A stretch of DNA of 25,507 nucleotides, taken from an uncultured Prevotella sp. Lineage in GTDB: Bacteria > Bacteroidota > Bacteroidia > Bacteroidales > Bacteroidaceae. Shown in pieces: positions 1 through 7,395 of this stretch. A program made the position numbers and the translations under genes. Location of the stretch: the NCBI GenBank assembly GCA_900550635.1, contig URSZ01000017.1:1-25507 (forward strand), written 5' to 3'. The stretch's first letter is position 1, and every line of letters begins with the position of its first letter. The notes under the pieces are model-generated. The model was given only the letters and a program-made list of their open reading frames with translations, made no database searches and had not been told where the DNA came from.

Positions 1-244
1 GGTGTAACTTTTTGGCTGCAAGGATGGCGAAGTCCCCCGTGCCTGTAGCTACGTCGAGAATGTGGCGAGGCCTGAATTTTTTCAGCGAGTTTATTGCCCT
101 TCGCCGCCAAAGTTTGTCTATTCCGAACGACAGCGTGTGGTTGAGCAGGTCGTAAGAATGTGCTATCGAGTCGAACATGGCGGCTACCTGTTCGCCTTTT
201 CTGCCTTCTGCCGAATAGGGTTTTATTTTTTCCTGGTCGTACAT
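1..244 (-). CDS. ubiE: Demethylmenaquinone methyltransferase, UbiE/MenG family (N-terminal part, cut by window edge)
   Basis: Class I SAM-dependent methyltransferase that methylates demethylmenaquinone in the last step of menaquinone synthesis. Only the first ~81 codons are in the window. The translation from the ATG at 244-242 begins MYDQEKIKPYSAEGRKGEQV and continues with the family hallmark FDSIAHSYDLLNHTLSFGID, then WRRRAI and SAM motif I (DVATGTGDFA). The fit to the family N-terminus is good, so the start is likely right; the 3' end is outside the window. It lies downstream of mnmA in the same direction, with a 63-bp triple repeat between them that ends 46 bp before the ATG. Menaquinone is the expected quinone in Bacteroidales, so menG is the more apt role; the symbol ubiE reflects the family name. 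Confidence 0.9.
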   Translation of the reverse strand, partial: MYDQEKIKPYSAEGRKGEQVAAMFDSIAHSYDLLNHTLSFGIDKLWRRRAINSLKKFRPRHILDVATGTGDFAILAAKKLH

Positions 245-289
245 GTCTGTTTTTATTGTTGAAATGCGCAGGCCTGTTTTTGGCTCTTA

Positions 290-352
290 AAAATATGTCT
301 GAGATAATTTGAAATATGTCAGACATATTTTAAAATAGGTCGGACATATTTT
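290..352. repeat. Dispersed 3 x 21-bp palindromic repeat, copy R1
   Basis: Three 21-bp units lie head to tail at 290-310, 311-331 and 332-352 with no spacer. Units 2 and 3 follow the palindromic form (arms like AAAATATGTC / GACATATTTT around one base). Unit 1 is a variant with GTCTGAGATAATTT in its right half, also seen in unit 1 of copy R3. A T-run and CTTTCTTCC follow. It sits between mnmA (stop at 458) and the ubiE start (244), so it may lie in the ubiE 5' untranslated region. Confidence 0.9.
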
Positions 353-457
353 TTCTTTCTTCCCATGCGGCTTAAAAATACTGTTGCATATAATGTTGCA
401 TGCAGTACGTTTTATTCCGCTTAATGTTTGTCTGTTTTCTTATGTGCCGGTTAACCG

Positions 458-1540
458 TTAGTGTGCTTCAGGACGGTTTGCGGATATTTCTCCGCTGCCC
501 AGGCAGCGGTGGCGGTTGTTGTCGTATATCACGGCGAACTGTCCCGGAGCAATGCCTTGTACGGGCTTTTCGGAGGTTATTTTGTAAGTATCGCCGTTGC
601 GTGTAAGCGTAGCGCGTGTAAAAAGCGGTGTATGTCGCACTTTGAACGTTACATCGTAGTCGCCGTCGTTTGTAAACGGGTTAAGGGTTATGAAATGCAG
701 GGCGTTTATGAAAAACTCCTTGCCGTAGGCTGCCGGTGTCTGGAAACCTTTGCTCACATATATTATATTGCGGTTTATATCCTTGTTTACCACATACCAA
801 GGTCCGCCTGCAAGTCCCAACCCTTTGCGCTGGCCTATGGTGTGGTACCAATAACCTTTGTGTCGCCCGATGATGTTGCCGGTTTCTTTTTCTACTATCA
901 ATCCTTCGCGTTCGCCGAGGTAGCGGCGTACCAGTTCGTTGTAGTTTATCTTGCCAAGGAAGCATATTCCCTGGCTGTCTTTCCGGTTGGCCGACGGAAT
1001 ATGTGCTTCGTGTGCTATGCGGCGAACATCGTCTTTCTCTAATTTTCCTATAGGGAACATGGCATGCGAGACTTGTATGTTGTCGAGTTGCGCAAGAAAG
1101 TCGGTTTGGTCTTTTACGGGGTCGGGACTTGTGGTAAGCCACACATTGCCGTCGCTGTCCTTTTCAGTGGAGGCATAGTGCCCGGTGGCGGTATAATCGT
1201 AATTATGACCTATAGTCTTTTCGAAAACGCCGAATTTTATAAGTCGGTTGCACATCACGTCAGGATTTGGTGTAAGGCCTTTGCGCAGGCGTTCAATGGT
1301 ATATCCTACCACGTTTTCCCAATATTCCTTGTGCAAGTCCACACGTTCGAGTTTGCAGCCATATTTACGTGCAACCATAGTGGCCATAGCCCAGTCTTCT
1401 TCCTCTGAACAGTCCCATTCGTTGCTCTCGTCGCTACCTATTTTTATGTAAAAAAGGTCGGGCGTGTAACCTTGTTCTTTTAACAAGTGGACTGCCACCG
1501 AACTGTCCACCCCTCCAGATAACAATGCTGCAATATTCAT
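458..1540 (-). CDS. mnmA: tRNA-specific 2-thiouridylase MnmA
   Basis: ATP-dependent enzyme that places the 2-thio group on U34 of tRNA-Glu, -Gln and -Lys. The PP-loop SGGVDSS is at residues 8-14. The two catalytic cysteines expected for the family are present: Cys97 in VMCNRLIKF and Cys193 in SQGICFLGK. HTIGQRKGLG and the C-terminal barrel (GQFAVIYD) follow. The open frame extends 19 codons further upstream, but the ATG at 1540 (MNIAALLSGGVDSS) matches the family start, and a -7-like box sits inside the extra part. The product is 360 aa, normal for the family. It diverges from the thi genes, with about 120 bp between the two starts. Confidence 0.96.
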   Translation of the reverse strand: MNIAALLSGGVDSSVAVHLLKEQGYTPDLFYIKIGSDESNEWDCSEEEDWAMATMVARKYGCKLERVDLHKEYWENVVGYTIERLRKGLTPNPDVMCNRLIKFGVFEKTIGHNYDYTATGHYASTEKDSDGNVWLTTSPDPVKDQTDFLAQLDNIQVSHAMFPIGKLEKDDVRRIAHEAHIPSANRKDSQGICFLGKINYNELVRRYLGEREGLIVEKETGNIIGRHKGYWYHTIGQRKGLGLAGGPWYVVNKDINRNIIYVSKGFQTPAAYGKEFFINALHFITLNPFTNDGDYDVTFKVRHTPLFTRATLTRNGDTYKITSEKPVQGIAPGQFAVIYDNNRHRCLGSGEISANRPEAH

Positions 1541-1577
1541 AATGCAATGTATAATTCGTGAGTTCGTTAAATTGTAG

Positions 1578-1585
1578 CAAAAGTA
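1578..1585 (-). promoter_or_regulatory. Putative Bacteroidota -7 box for mnmA
   Basis: The minus strand reads TACTTTTG, fitting TAnnTTTG, about 38 bp before the chosen mnmA ATG. I see no good -33 element at the usual spacing, so support is moderate. It lies inside the longer open frame and argues for the downstream start. Confidence 0.4.
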
Positions 1586-1604
1586 GCGTTTTCGCATGAA
1601 TCCG

Positions 1605-1636
1605 TTGGCTTTTGTCGGATTTTATTGATAATTTTG
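1605..1636 (+). promoter_or_regulatory. Putative Bacteroidota promoter of the thi operon
   Basis: TTG at 1605-1607 (-33) and TAATTTTG at 1629-1636 (-7) are separated by 21 bases. Transcription would begin roughly at 1643, leaving a leader of only about 20 nt before the thiF GTG, too short for a TPP riboswitch. AAGGAGG at 1643-1649 could serve as a ribosome site. Confidence 0.55.
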
Positions 1637-1660
1637 CATAGAAAAGGAGGATGTCTGTAA

Positions 1661-2489
1661 GTGAGCATAACAAAGAAACAGAATTCCAACGGAGCATTCC
1701 GGTTTGCTTGGGACGCTGATAAAACGCAACGTTATCGCCGCCATATCCTTCTTGACGAAATAGGAATTGAGGGGCAGGAACGGATAGCAGCTTCTAATGT
1801 CCTGATAGTGGGAGCCGGAGGGCTGGGCAGCCCCGTTATTACTTATCTTGCCGCGGCCGGTGTAGGACATATAGGCGTTGTTGACGGCGATATTGTGGAA
1901 TTGTCTAATTTGCAGCGTCAGGTTGTTTTTTTCCACTTTCGACCTCGGACGGAAAAAAGCAGTTGCTGCCGGCGAACGTATAAAGGAAATAAATCCCGAT
2001 GTGCGAGTCGAGGTGTACGATGAGTTTTTGAGCCTTGAGAATGCGGGGGATTTAATCGGACAATACGATTTTGTATGCGAAGGTTCGGATAATTACGCTA
2101 CAAAATTATTGGTTAATGATACTTGTGTAAAGAAAGGCAAGCCTTTTACCATAGGAAGCCTGTCGCGGTTTGAAGGCCAGGTAATGACGCATACTGACGG
2201 CTCGGCCTGCTGGCGGTGCCTGTATGGAGCTGCGCCTGAGCAAGACGAAAAAGAACCTGTTGAGTTAGGAGTGTTAGGGTCAGTTCCTGGAATAATAGGG
2301 GCTGTAGAAGCAACGGAAGCCATAAAATTTATTGTAGGTTCGGGCAAACTGTTGACAAACCGTTTGCTTAGCTTCAATGCCCTGACAATGGAAACAAATG
2401 TTTTTGAATTCGGGCGTAATCCTGCATGCCCGTTATGCGGTAACACTGAAGAAAAGAACGGGAACGATAAAGATTGTATTACATCATAA
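1661..2489 (+). pseudogene. thiF: ThiF/MoeB-family adenylyltransferase split by a frameshift
   Basis: E1-like enzyme expected to adenylate the C-terminal Gly-Gly of ThiS before sulfur transfer. The first part (from GTG 1661) has RYRRHILLDEIG, the nucleotide loop VGAGGLGSP and VDGDIVELSNLQRQ. The frame then breaks in a run of seven T at 1926-1932. The rest (DLGRKKAVAAGERI, CEGSDNYATK, EATEAIKF) is intact in another frame up to 2489. Removing one T restores LQRQVVFSTFDLGRKKA and a continuous protein of about 275 aa. The zinc-site pairs CWRC and CPLC are present. I see no cysteine just before the GVLGSVPG segment, where some ThiF proteins carry a reactive one. The GTG start was chosen because the ATG at 1651 is in a frame that stops after ~22 codons. 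Position ahead of thiG-thiS-thiH supports ThiF over MoeB. The break may be real, a sequence error, or bypassed by slippage. Confidence 0.85.
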
Positions 2490-2526
2490 ACAACGAAATA
2501 AAGGAAACAGAATAAAGAGGAACAGC

Positions 2527-2595
2527 ATGGCAATTGAACACTTTAAGTGCGTATCATTCAAACCGCTTTTCCTGCAACGTAAAATATATAAGTGA
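2527..2595 (+). CDS. Possible 22-codon leader peptide before thiG
   Basis: An ATG at 2527 opens a 22-codon frame (begins MAIEHFKCVSFK, ends QRKIYK) that stops with TGA at 2593-2595, one base before the thiG ATG at 2597. Close stop/start spacing is typical of translational coupling. I do not recognise the peptide, and it could be chance. AAAGAGGAACAGC lies just upstream and could act as a ribosome site. Confidence 0.3.
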   Translation: MAIEHFKCVSFKPLFLQRKIYK

Positions 2596-2596
2596 T

Positions 2597-3382
2597 ATGG
2601 TAAATAACGATATGCTTACTATCGCAGGCGAGGCTTTCTCGTCGCGGTTGATTCTTGGAACAGGCAAATATTCGTCGGTCGGTAAAATGAATGAGTCGGT
2701 TATGGCTTCAGGTGCAGAGATAGTTACTATCGCAATGAAGCGGGTAGACGGTGACGACGAGGCCAACGATTTACTCAAACAAATAAAAGGCGACAAATTA
2801 AAGCTGCTTCCCAATACGTCGGGCGCACGTAATGCCGAAGAAGCTATACTGGCTGCGCAACTTTCACGAGAGGCATTCCAAACCAACTGGATAAAACTCG
2901 AGATACATCCCGACGCACGCCACCTTTTGCCCGATACTTATGAAACAATCCGTGCTACCGAAGAACTTGTAAAACAAGGATTCGTTGTACTTCCTTATAT
3001 TACTCCCGACCCCGTAGCTTGCCGGCGTCTTCAAGAAGCCGGAGCTGCTGCCGTAATGCCTTTGGCCGCCCCGATAGGAAGTAATCTGGGCATTACCGTA
3101 GATGAATTCATAACGCTTATAGTAGAGCAGTCTACTGTGCCTGTTGTAATCGACGCCGGCTTAGGTGCCCCGAGCCATGCGGCAAAGGCAATGGAAATGG
3201 GAGCAGACGCAGTGATGGTAAATACAGCAATAGCAACGGCGGCCGACCCTGTGGCCATGGCAAAAGCATTTGCTCTTGCAGTTGAAGCAGGAAGAACGGC
3301 TTATAATGCAGGCTTGCCTGTTTCCGGCAGAGTTGCAGAGGCCGAGCCCACGTCGCCCCTTACTTCTTTTTTGAACGATTAG
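2597..3382 (+). CDS. thiG: Thiazole synthase ThiG
   Basis: TIM-barrel enzyme that forms the thiazole phosphate of thiamin from deoxyxylulose phosphate, ThiS thiocarboxylate and dehydroglycine (made from tyrosine when ThiH is the partner). Visible hallmarks are SRLILGTGKY, the Schiff-base lysine in NWIKLEIHPD (Lys100), the Gly/Ala-rich AAVMPLAAPIGS, and the phosphate-binding VVIDAGLGAPSHAAKAMEMGADAVMVNTAI region. The frame is open upstream to a TTG at 2534, but the ATG at 2597 gives 261 aa, the usual size; an ATG at 2612 is possible. It is followed after 10 bp by thiS, so the two are surely co-transcribed. Confidence 0.96.
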   Translation: MVNNDMLTIAGEAFSSRLILGTGKYSSVGKMNESVMASGAEIVTIAMKRVDGDDEANDLLKQIKGDKLKLLPNTSGARNAEEAILAAQLSREAFQTNWIKLEIHPDARHLLPDTYETIRATEELVKQGFVVLPYITPDPVACRRLQEAGAAAVMPLAAPIGSNLGITVDEFITLIVEQSTVPVVIDAGLGAPSHAAKAMEMGADAVMVNTAIATAADPVAMAKAFALAVEAGRTAYNAGLPVSGRVAEAEPTSPLTSFLND

Positions 3383-3392
3383 AAATATAAGA

Positions 3393-3590
3393 ATGGTTAT
3401 AACATTGAACGGAAAGAAAACGGAGCTTGCGGAAGGAGCTACAGTTTCCGACGTTGCCAAAATGCTGCGTTTGGGCGAGACCGGCGTAGCAGTAGCGCGG
3501 AATAACCGCGTTGTACCGCGTGCGGAGTGGAATGTTTCGCTTTGCGAGAACGACTCACTTGTAGTGATAAACGCTTCTTGCGGCGGATAA
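3393..3590 (+). CDS. thiS: Sulfur carrier protein ThiS
   Basis: Ubiquitin-fold sulfur carrier of 65 aa that ends in Gly-Gly (NASCGG), the tail that is adenylated and converted to thiocarboxylate. The N-terminus MVITLNGKK and the GVAVARNNRVVPRAEW segment are typical for ThiS. It lies between thiG and thiH in the same operon. With thiF broken upstream, how its tail would be activated in this strain is unclear. Confidence 0.94.
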   Translation: MVITLNGKKTELAEGATVSDVAKMLRLGETGVAVARNNRVVPRAEWNVSLCENDSLVVINASCGG

Positions 3591-3680
3591 CCGTTAAATT
3601 TCAAAACTTGCGGGACTAAGGCTGCTTTATAGGCAGTTGCTTCCCGTACATATACCAACGTATCTAAATAACAAGAATAA

Positions 3681-4805
3681 ATGTTCAGCGAATATTTGTT
3701 ACAATTCCCGTGGAAAGATACTACCGAACGTATCTATTCCAAAACGGACGAAGATGTAAGGCGTGCGTTGCTGAAACGCCATTTACAGTGGGAGGACTTC
3801 CTTGCTCTTATTTCCCCGGCGGCAGACCCTTATCTTGAAACGATGGCACGCAAAAGCCGTAAAATAACAGAAGAGCGGTTCGGACGAATAATTAATTTGT
3901 TCCTGCCTTTGTACCTTACCAATTCGTGCATGAATTCGTGCGTGTACTGCGGCTTTCACAGGCAGAACAAGATGAAACGCACAATTCTTACAGAGGAAGA
4001 AATTGTGCGGGAATACAAGGCAATAAAAGAACTCGGCCCGTTCGACAACATACTGCTTCTTACAGGCGAAAATCCTGCCAAGGCGGGTGTTGATTACATA
4101 GCCAGAGCCATAGACCTGGCCAGGCCGTATTTCCATAACATAAAGATTGAGGTAATGCCTCTTTCCGTAGACGGTTATGCTACTTTGGTGCGCCATGGTT
4201 GCGACGGCGTTATCTGTTTTCAGGAAACTTATAATCGAGAGAATTATAAGATATACCACCCAGCGGGGATGAAATCGAATTTTGAGTGGCGTGTCAATGC
4301 TCCCGACCGTATGGCACAGGGAGGAGCAAGGAGCATAGGCATGGGAGCGCTGATAGGTTTGGAAGAGTGGCGCACGGATGTGGCAATGCTCGCTCTTCAT
4401 CTGAGATATTTGGAAAAGAATTATTGGAAAACGCAGTATAGTGTGAATTTCCCCCGCATGCGCCCGGCCGAGAACGACGGTTTCCAGCCCAATGTAATAA
4501 TGAGCGACCGCGAACTGGCACAGGTAACGTTTGCAATGCGCATTTTCGACCCCGATGTGGATATTTCATATTCAACACGCGAAACTCCGGACATTCGCGA
4601 CGCTATGGCAACGCTTGGTGTTACAACCATGAGTGCCGGCAGTTGTACGGAACCGGGAGGATATTGCTGCTATCCCCAGGCATTGGAGCAGTTCCACAAA
4701 GCAGACGCGCGCACGCCGCAAGAAATAGAGGCCGCATTGCTAAAACTCGGGCGCGAGCCGGTATATAAGAACTGGGACAACTTCTACAGCAAGCCCAGCG
4801 CCTGA
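3681..4805 (+). CDS. thiH: 2-iminoacetate (dehydroglycine) synthase ThiH
   Basis: Radical SAM enzyme that cleaves tyrosine to p-cresol and dehydroglycine, which feeds ThiG; this is the oxygen-sensitive route used by anaerobes in place of glycine oxidase ThiO. The cluster motif CX3CX2C is at Cys83, Cys87 and Cys90 (NSCMNSCVYCGFH). Further conserved parts are LLLTGENP, IEVMPL, CFQETYNRE and GMGALIGLEEWR. The 374-aa length is normal. A 90-bp gap separates it from thiS and holds a weak inverted segment but no clear promoter. It ends the thiamin genes; thiC, thiE and thiD are not in the window. Confidence 0.96.
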   Translation: MFSEYLLQFPWKDTTERIYSKTDEDVRRALLKRHLQWEDFLALISPAADPYLETMARKSRKITEERFGRIINLFLPLYLTNSCMNSCVYCGFHRQNKMKRTILTEEEIVREYKAIKELGPFDNILLLTGENPAKAGVDYIARAIDLARPYFHNIKIEVMPLSVDGYATLVRHGCDGVICFQETYNRENYKIYHPAGMKSNFEWRVNAPDRMAQGGARSIGMGALIGLEEWRTDVAMLALHLRYLEKNYWKTQYSVNFPRMRPAENDGFQPNVIMSDRELAQVTFAMRIFDPDVDISYSTRETPDIRDAMATLGVTTMSAGSCTEPGGYCCYPQALEQFHKADARTPQEIEAALLKLGREPVYKNWDNFYSKPSA

Positions 4806-4840
4806 GGCATTTAAGCCGAAATGCCGTCCGTGTAGCCTCA
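4803..4840 (+). other. Two overlapping inverted repeats between thiH and mgsA
   Basis: GGCATTT (4806-4812) can pair with AAATGCC (4819-4825). TGAGGC (4803-4808) can pair with GCCTCA (4835-4840). The two stems share GGC, so they exclude each other. There is no U-run after either, so this is not a clear terminator. It may modulate read-through from thiH into mgsA, or be chance. Confidence 0.3.
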
Positions 4841-4898
4841 GCACCGAATTTCCCGACAAAGAAAATATCAAAACATTAACCACGTTAAAGCCTAAGAT

Positions 4899-5450
4899 AT
4901 GGAACAGAAACTTGTGCGTCACATAGGGCTCGTTGCCCACGACGCGATGAAAAAGGATTTAATAGAGTGGGTTCTTTGGAACTCTGAACGACTGATAGGG
5001 CATAAGTTCTATTGTACCGGCACTACGGGAACGCTTATACTTGAGGCGCTTCGAGCAAAACATCCTGACGTGGAATGGGATTTTACGATACTGAAAAGCG
5101 GTCCGCTTGGCGGTGACCAGCAAATGGGCTCGAGAATAGTAGAAGGCCAGATAGATTACCTGTTCTTCTTTACCGACCCCATGACATTGCAGCCGCATGA
5201 TACCGATGTCAAGGCATTGACACGTTTGGCAAGCGTTGAGAATATCGTGTTTTGCTGCAACCGCAGCACGGCCGACCATATAATATCGAGCCCTCTGTTC
5301 CTGGATCCCAACTACCAGCGTATACGCCCCGATTATTCAACTTACGCCAACCGTTTCAAAAACCGTCCTGTCGTTACAGAGGCTGTGGAACGTGTGCGGC
5401 AACGCAGGCAAGGCAAGAAAGCCAAGCCGCAGGCGGAGGCGTCAGAGTAG
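4899..5450 (+). CDS. mgsA: Methylglyoxal synthase
   Basis: Converts dihydroxyacetone phosphate to methylglyoxal and phosphate in the cytosol, a bypass of lower glycolysis under phosphate limitation. Family hallmarks are VAHDAMKKDLIEWV, the phosphate-binding TGTTG, SGPLGGDQQMGS with the catalytic Asp73, FFFTDPM, PHDTDVKALTRLA and STADHIISSP. At 183 aa it is longer than the ~150-aa E. coli enzyme because of a basic, Lys/Arg/Gln-rich C-terminal tail (about 165-183). It lies 93 bp after thiH with no promoter motif seen between, so it may be transcribed with the thi genes, although no pathway link is known to me. Confidence 0.95.
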   Translation: MEQKLVRHIGLVAHDAMKKDLIEWVLWNSERLIGHKFYCTGTTGTLILEALRAKHPDVEWDFTILKSGPLGGDQQMGSRIVEGQIDYLFFFTDPMTLQPHDTDVKALTRLASVENIVFCCNRSTADHIISSPLFLDPNYQRIRPDYSTYANRFKNRPVVTEAVERVRQRRQGKKAKPQAEASE

Positions 5451-5570
5451 TCCCCCGGGATTCGGTTGTAACGTTTTTGTCGCTATTGCGCTTCTGCCGC
5501 ATGGCGGATATATATTCAGTTGTGTGTTTACGCAGAAGTGACCTTTTTTGAACCTTCCCGCAGCAAATAA

Positions 5571-5633
5571 AAATTATCTCTGAGGAAATTTAAAATATGT
5601 CCGACCTATTTCAAAATATGTCGGACATATTTT
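5571..5633. repeat. Dispersed 3 x 21-bp palindromic repeat, copy R2
   Basis: Units lie at 5571-5591, 5592-5612 and 5613-5633. Unit 1 is the most divergent but keeps TCTCTGAGnnAATTT as in unit 1 of R1 and R3. Units 2 and 3 carry ATGTCCGAC and ATGTCGGACAT cores. The copy sits downstream of mgsA, before the terminator at 5702. Confidence 0.85.
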
Positions 5634-5701
5634 TTGGACCTTCAAACCGGTGTGCTGCCAGGGTTTTAAGGGTGTCTCTTTTTCGGTGGATAGTTATACG
5701 A

Positions 5702-5746
5702 AAAATCCGGATATTCATTCGTTTGTGAATACCCGGATTTTGTTTT
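5702..5746. terminator. Bidirectional intrinsic terminator between mgsA and lipoprotein gene
   Basis: AAAATCCGG (5702-5710) pairs with CCGGATTTT (5733-5741), and TATTCA (5712-5717) with TGAATA (5726-5731), around an 8-nt loop with one mismatch. T-rich tails follow on both strands. It suits the two convergent genes flanking it. Confidence 0.85.
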
Positions 5747-5787
5747 GGCAGTATCGTTCAGGCTAACCTGTACGTTGCTTTGCCACT

Positions 5788-6501
5788 TTACACTTTCTGT
5801 ATTATCGAAATCGTTTGCGTAACACCGTTTTGGGTAGTGATTGTGATGGTTCCGGTGCGGTCTGCTCCGGTTTGGTTTTCCTCGAGTGTGAATTCTATTT
5901 TGAATTGCTGGCTTAAAGAACCTTGTGTGTGCTCGGCCGAAGTTTGTGCCAGCGTAATCCAACTGTCCCCTGTGGAAATGGTAGCCTTCTTGTCGTACAG
6001 ATTGAAGATGATTTCGCCTGTTGTCTCGTCGGGAGCTTTTACCATTTCATACCTTACTCCTACGCCTGTAAAGTCGGTAAGTTCGTTGGGATTTTCAATA
6101 TCACCGTCGGGACCGTAGTATTTTGGTCCGGGCGATACGACGTTCATCCAGCTTGCCTGTATGCAAGTTCTGCGGTGCGTGCGTCCGTCGCATTTAATGG
6201 TAAAGTAACTGCTGTTTATCTTCCCGCTTTTGTTTGGCGTGATGTACATCACCCTTTTTTGCAGCATCGAGGCGTCGGGTGTAATCTGAAAGTCGAATGT
6301 CTTGGGTGTAATCCAGTCGGCCTCGGTTGTTGCTTCCCAAGAGTCGGTACTTTGTATGATGAGTGTATCGGTGCTTTGGTCGGCATAAATCAAAGTTTTG
6401 GGCGATTCCACGTGGAAATAGTGAAATTCGCTTGTACTTTCGCTGCATGCAGCGGCACTAAACGCAATAGCGCCTAAGATTAGGAATCTTGTCAGTTTCA
6501 T
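5788..6501 (-). CDS. Lipoprotein with BACON-like domains
   Basis: A 237-aa predicted lipoprotein: MKLTRFLILGAIAFSAAAC has a short basic start, a hydrophobic stretch and a lipobox ending at Cys19. Two segments resemble BACON domains, an Ig-like fold common in Bacteroidota surface proteins: one around residues 45-120 (DSWEATTEADWITPK) and one at the C-terminus (STGDSWITLAQTS ... DRTGTITITTQNGVTQTISI). It is probably anchored in the outer membrane. BACON domains often accompany glycan-degrading enzymes, but no enzyme domain is visible here and no SusCD pair is nearby, so the function is open. It lies 105 bp after the LamG-like gene in the same direction and may share its transcript. Confidence 0.75.
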   Translation of the reverse strand: MKLTRFLILGAIAFSAAACSESTSEFHYFHVESPKTLIYADQSTDTLIIQSTDSWEATTEADWITPKTFDFQITPDASMLQKRVMYITPNKSGKINSSYFTIKCDGRTHRRTCIQASWMNVVSPGPKYYGPDGDIENPNELTDFTGVGVRYEMVKAPDETTGEIIFNLYDKKATISTGDSWITLAQTSAEHTQGSLSQQFKIEFTLEENQTGADRTGTITITTQNGVTQTISIIQKV

Positions 6502-6606
6502 GATGCTTGTTTTTTGTTTTATGAAAGTATGAATATTTGTTTTTCGTATATTAGTCTTTGGTCTTATAAATGTGGAATAGAATGGTTGTTGCCCTTGCGT
6601 GTTTGT

Positions 6607-7383
6607 TTAATCGCTTGTTTTGTGGAGCAAGGCATATTCTGTTTTGTACAGTCCCCTGATGTCGTTACTTGTAAGCACCCGCTGAAAGTATTGCAGTCTT
6701 GTTGATTTTCCAACGAACCTTTTTATTTCCGGACACTGCGCCGCGCCTTCGAAGGCAGGGTGGGGCTGATATTCCGAGCGCACTCCGGTGCTTACCAGCT
6801 CGCCGTTGATGTATAGCGCGGGTGTGCTGTTCTGGCATGTAAACGCAATGAAGAAGTCTTTGTCTTCATTATGTTTGTATTCGAGCAAAAGGCGCTCTTC
6901 CTGGTAGCGTTCGTAAATGCGTACATATTGTTTGTCAACGGTAATTCCCCATTGCGATTGCATTATACCGTTTGTGTCGTAACCGTTGAGCGGGTAGAGC
7001 AGGTAACCGTGCTTTTCAACGAGCGTTACTTGGGGGAGCACCCATGCTGTAACGGTGAAACCGTTATGCAGCACTTCGTTGGGGTCGTAAAAGGCGTTTG
7101 TCTTTTTTGCGGAAACGATTATCTGGCTTACTGATTTTGTTTTTACCTTTTTCTTTTTCGACTTCTTTTTGCGTTTCTTGTTGTCCTGTACGGGCATTTC
7201 AACTGTAGTCTCCGTCTGCACTGTTTCGTAAACCGGTATTTGGGGGGATTTGTCCGTGGCAGCCAAATTTGTGCATGTTATATCAGACCTGTCTAACGCG
7301 GCAATGCCGTAGTTTATTTGGGAAAGGCCCTTTACGTACAACATTGCAGTTATGCCTGTCAGGATTATAGCCTTGGTGTTCAT
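6607..7383 (-). CDS. Secreted LamG/concanavalin A-like domain protein
   Basis: A 258-aa protein with an N-terminal hydrophobic segment (MNTKAIILTGITAMLYVKG) that looks like a signal peptide. A short linker and a very Lys/Arg-rich stretch follow (about 68-82, KKRKKKSKKKKVK). From about residue 95 the sequence fits the LamG jelly-roll fold: NGFTVTAWVLPQ, WGITVDKQYVRIY, FFIAFTCQ, ALYINGELVSTG, and FVGKSTRLQYFQRVLTSNDI near the end. LamG-like domains bind glycans or proteins; no catalytic residues are evident. It begins 12 bp after the lptD stop, so it is almost certainly in the lptD operon and may act at the envelope. The family assignment rests on pattern recognition only. Confidence 0.7.
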   Translation of the reverse strand: MNTKAIILTGITAMLYVKGLSQINYGIAALDRSDITCTNLAATDKSPQIPVYETVQTETTVEMPVQDNKKRKKKSKKKKVKTKSVSQIIVSAKKTNAFYDPNEVLHNGFTVTAWVLPQVTLVEKHGYLLYPLNGYDTNGIMQSQWGITVDKQYVRIYERYQEERLLLEYKHNEDKDFFIAFTCQNSTPALYINGELVSTGVRSEYQPHPAFEGAAQCPEIKRFVGKSTRLQYFQRVLTSNDIRGLYKTEYALLHKTSD

Positions 7384-7395
7384 TTGGCGTATGGA

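Larger units (their letters stand above)
5451..5787. other. Intergenic region between convergent mgsA and lipoprotein gene
   Basis: This 337-bp stretch holds repeat copy R2 and a strong bidirectional terminator, listed separately. I see no coding frame with family features. Confidence 0.6.

Noticed and set aside
290..352. CTGAGA in the repeats as part of a TPP riboswitch
   Set aside because: The motif occurs only in a unit of the dispersed repeat (R1, R2, R3). The second conserved TPP half is missing, and none of these sites leads into thiamin genes.
458..1450. Long plus-strand open frames over mnmA (for example 461-1042 and 1064-1408)
   Set aside because: They are antisense to a well-supported gene and show no recognisable family features.
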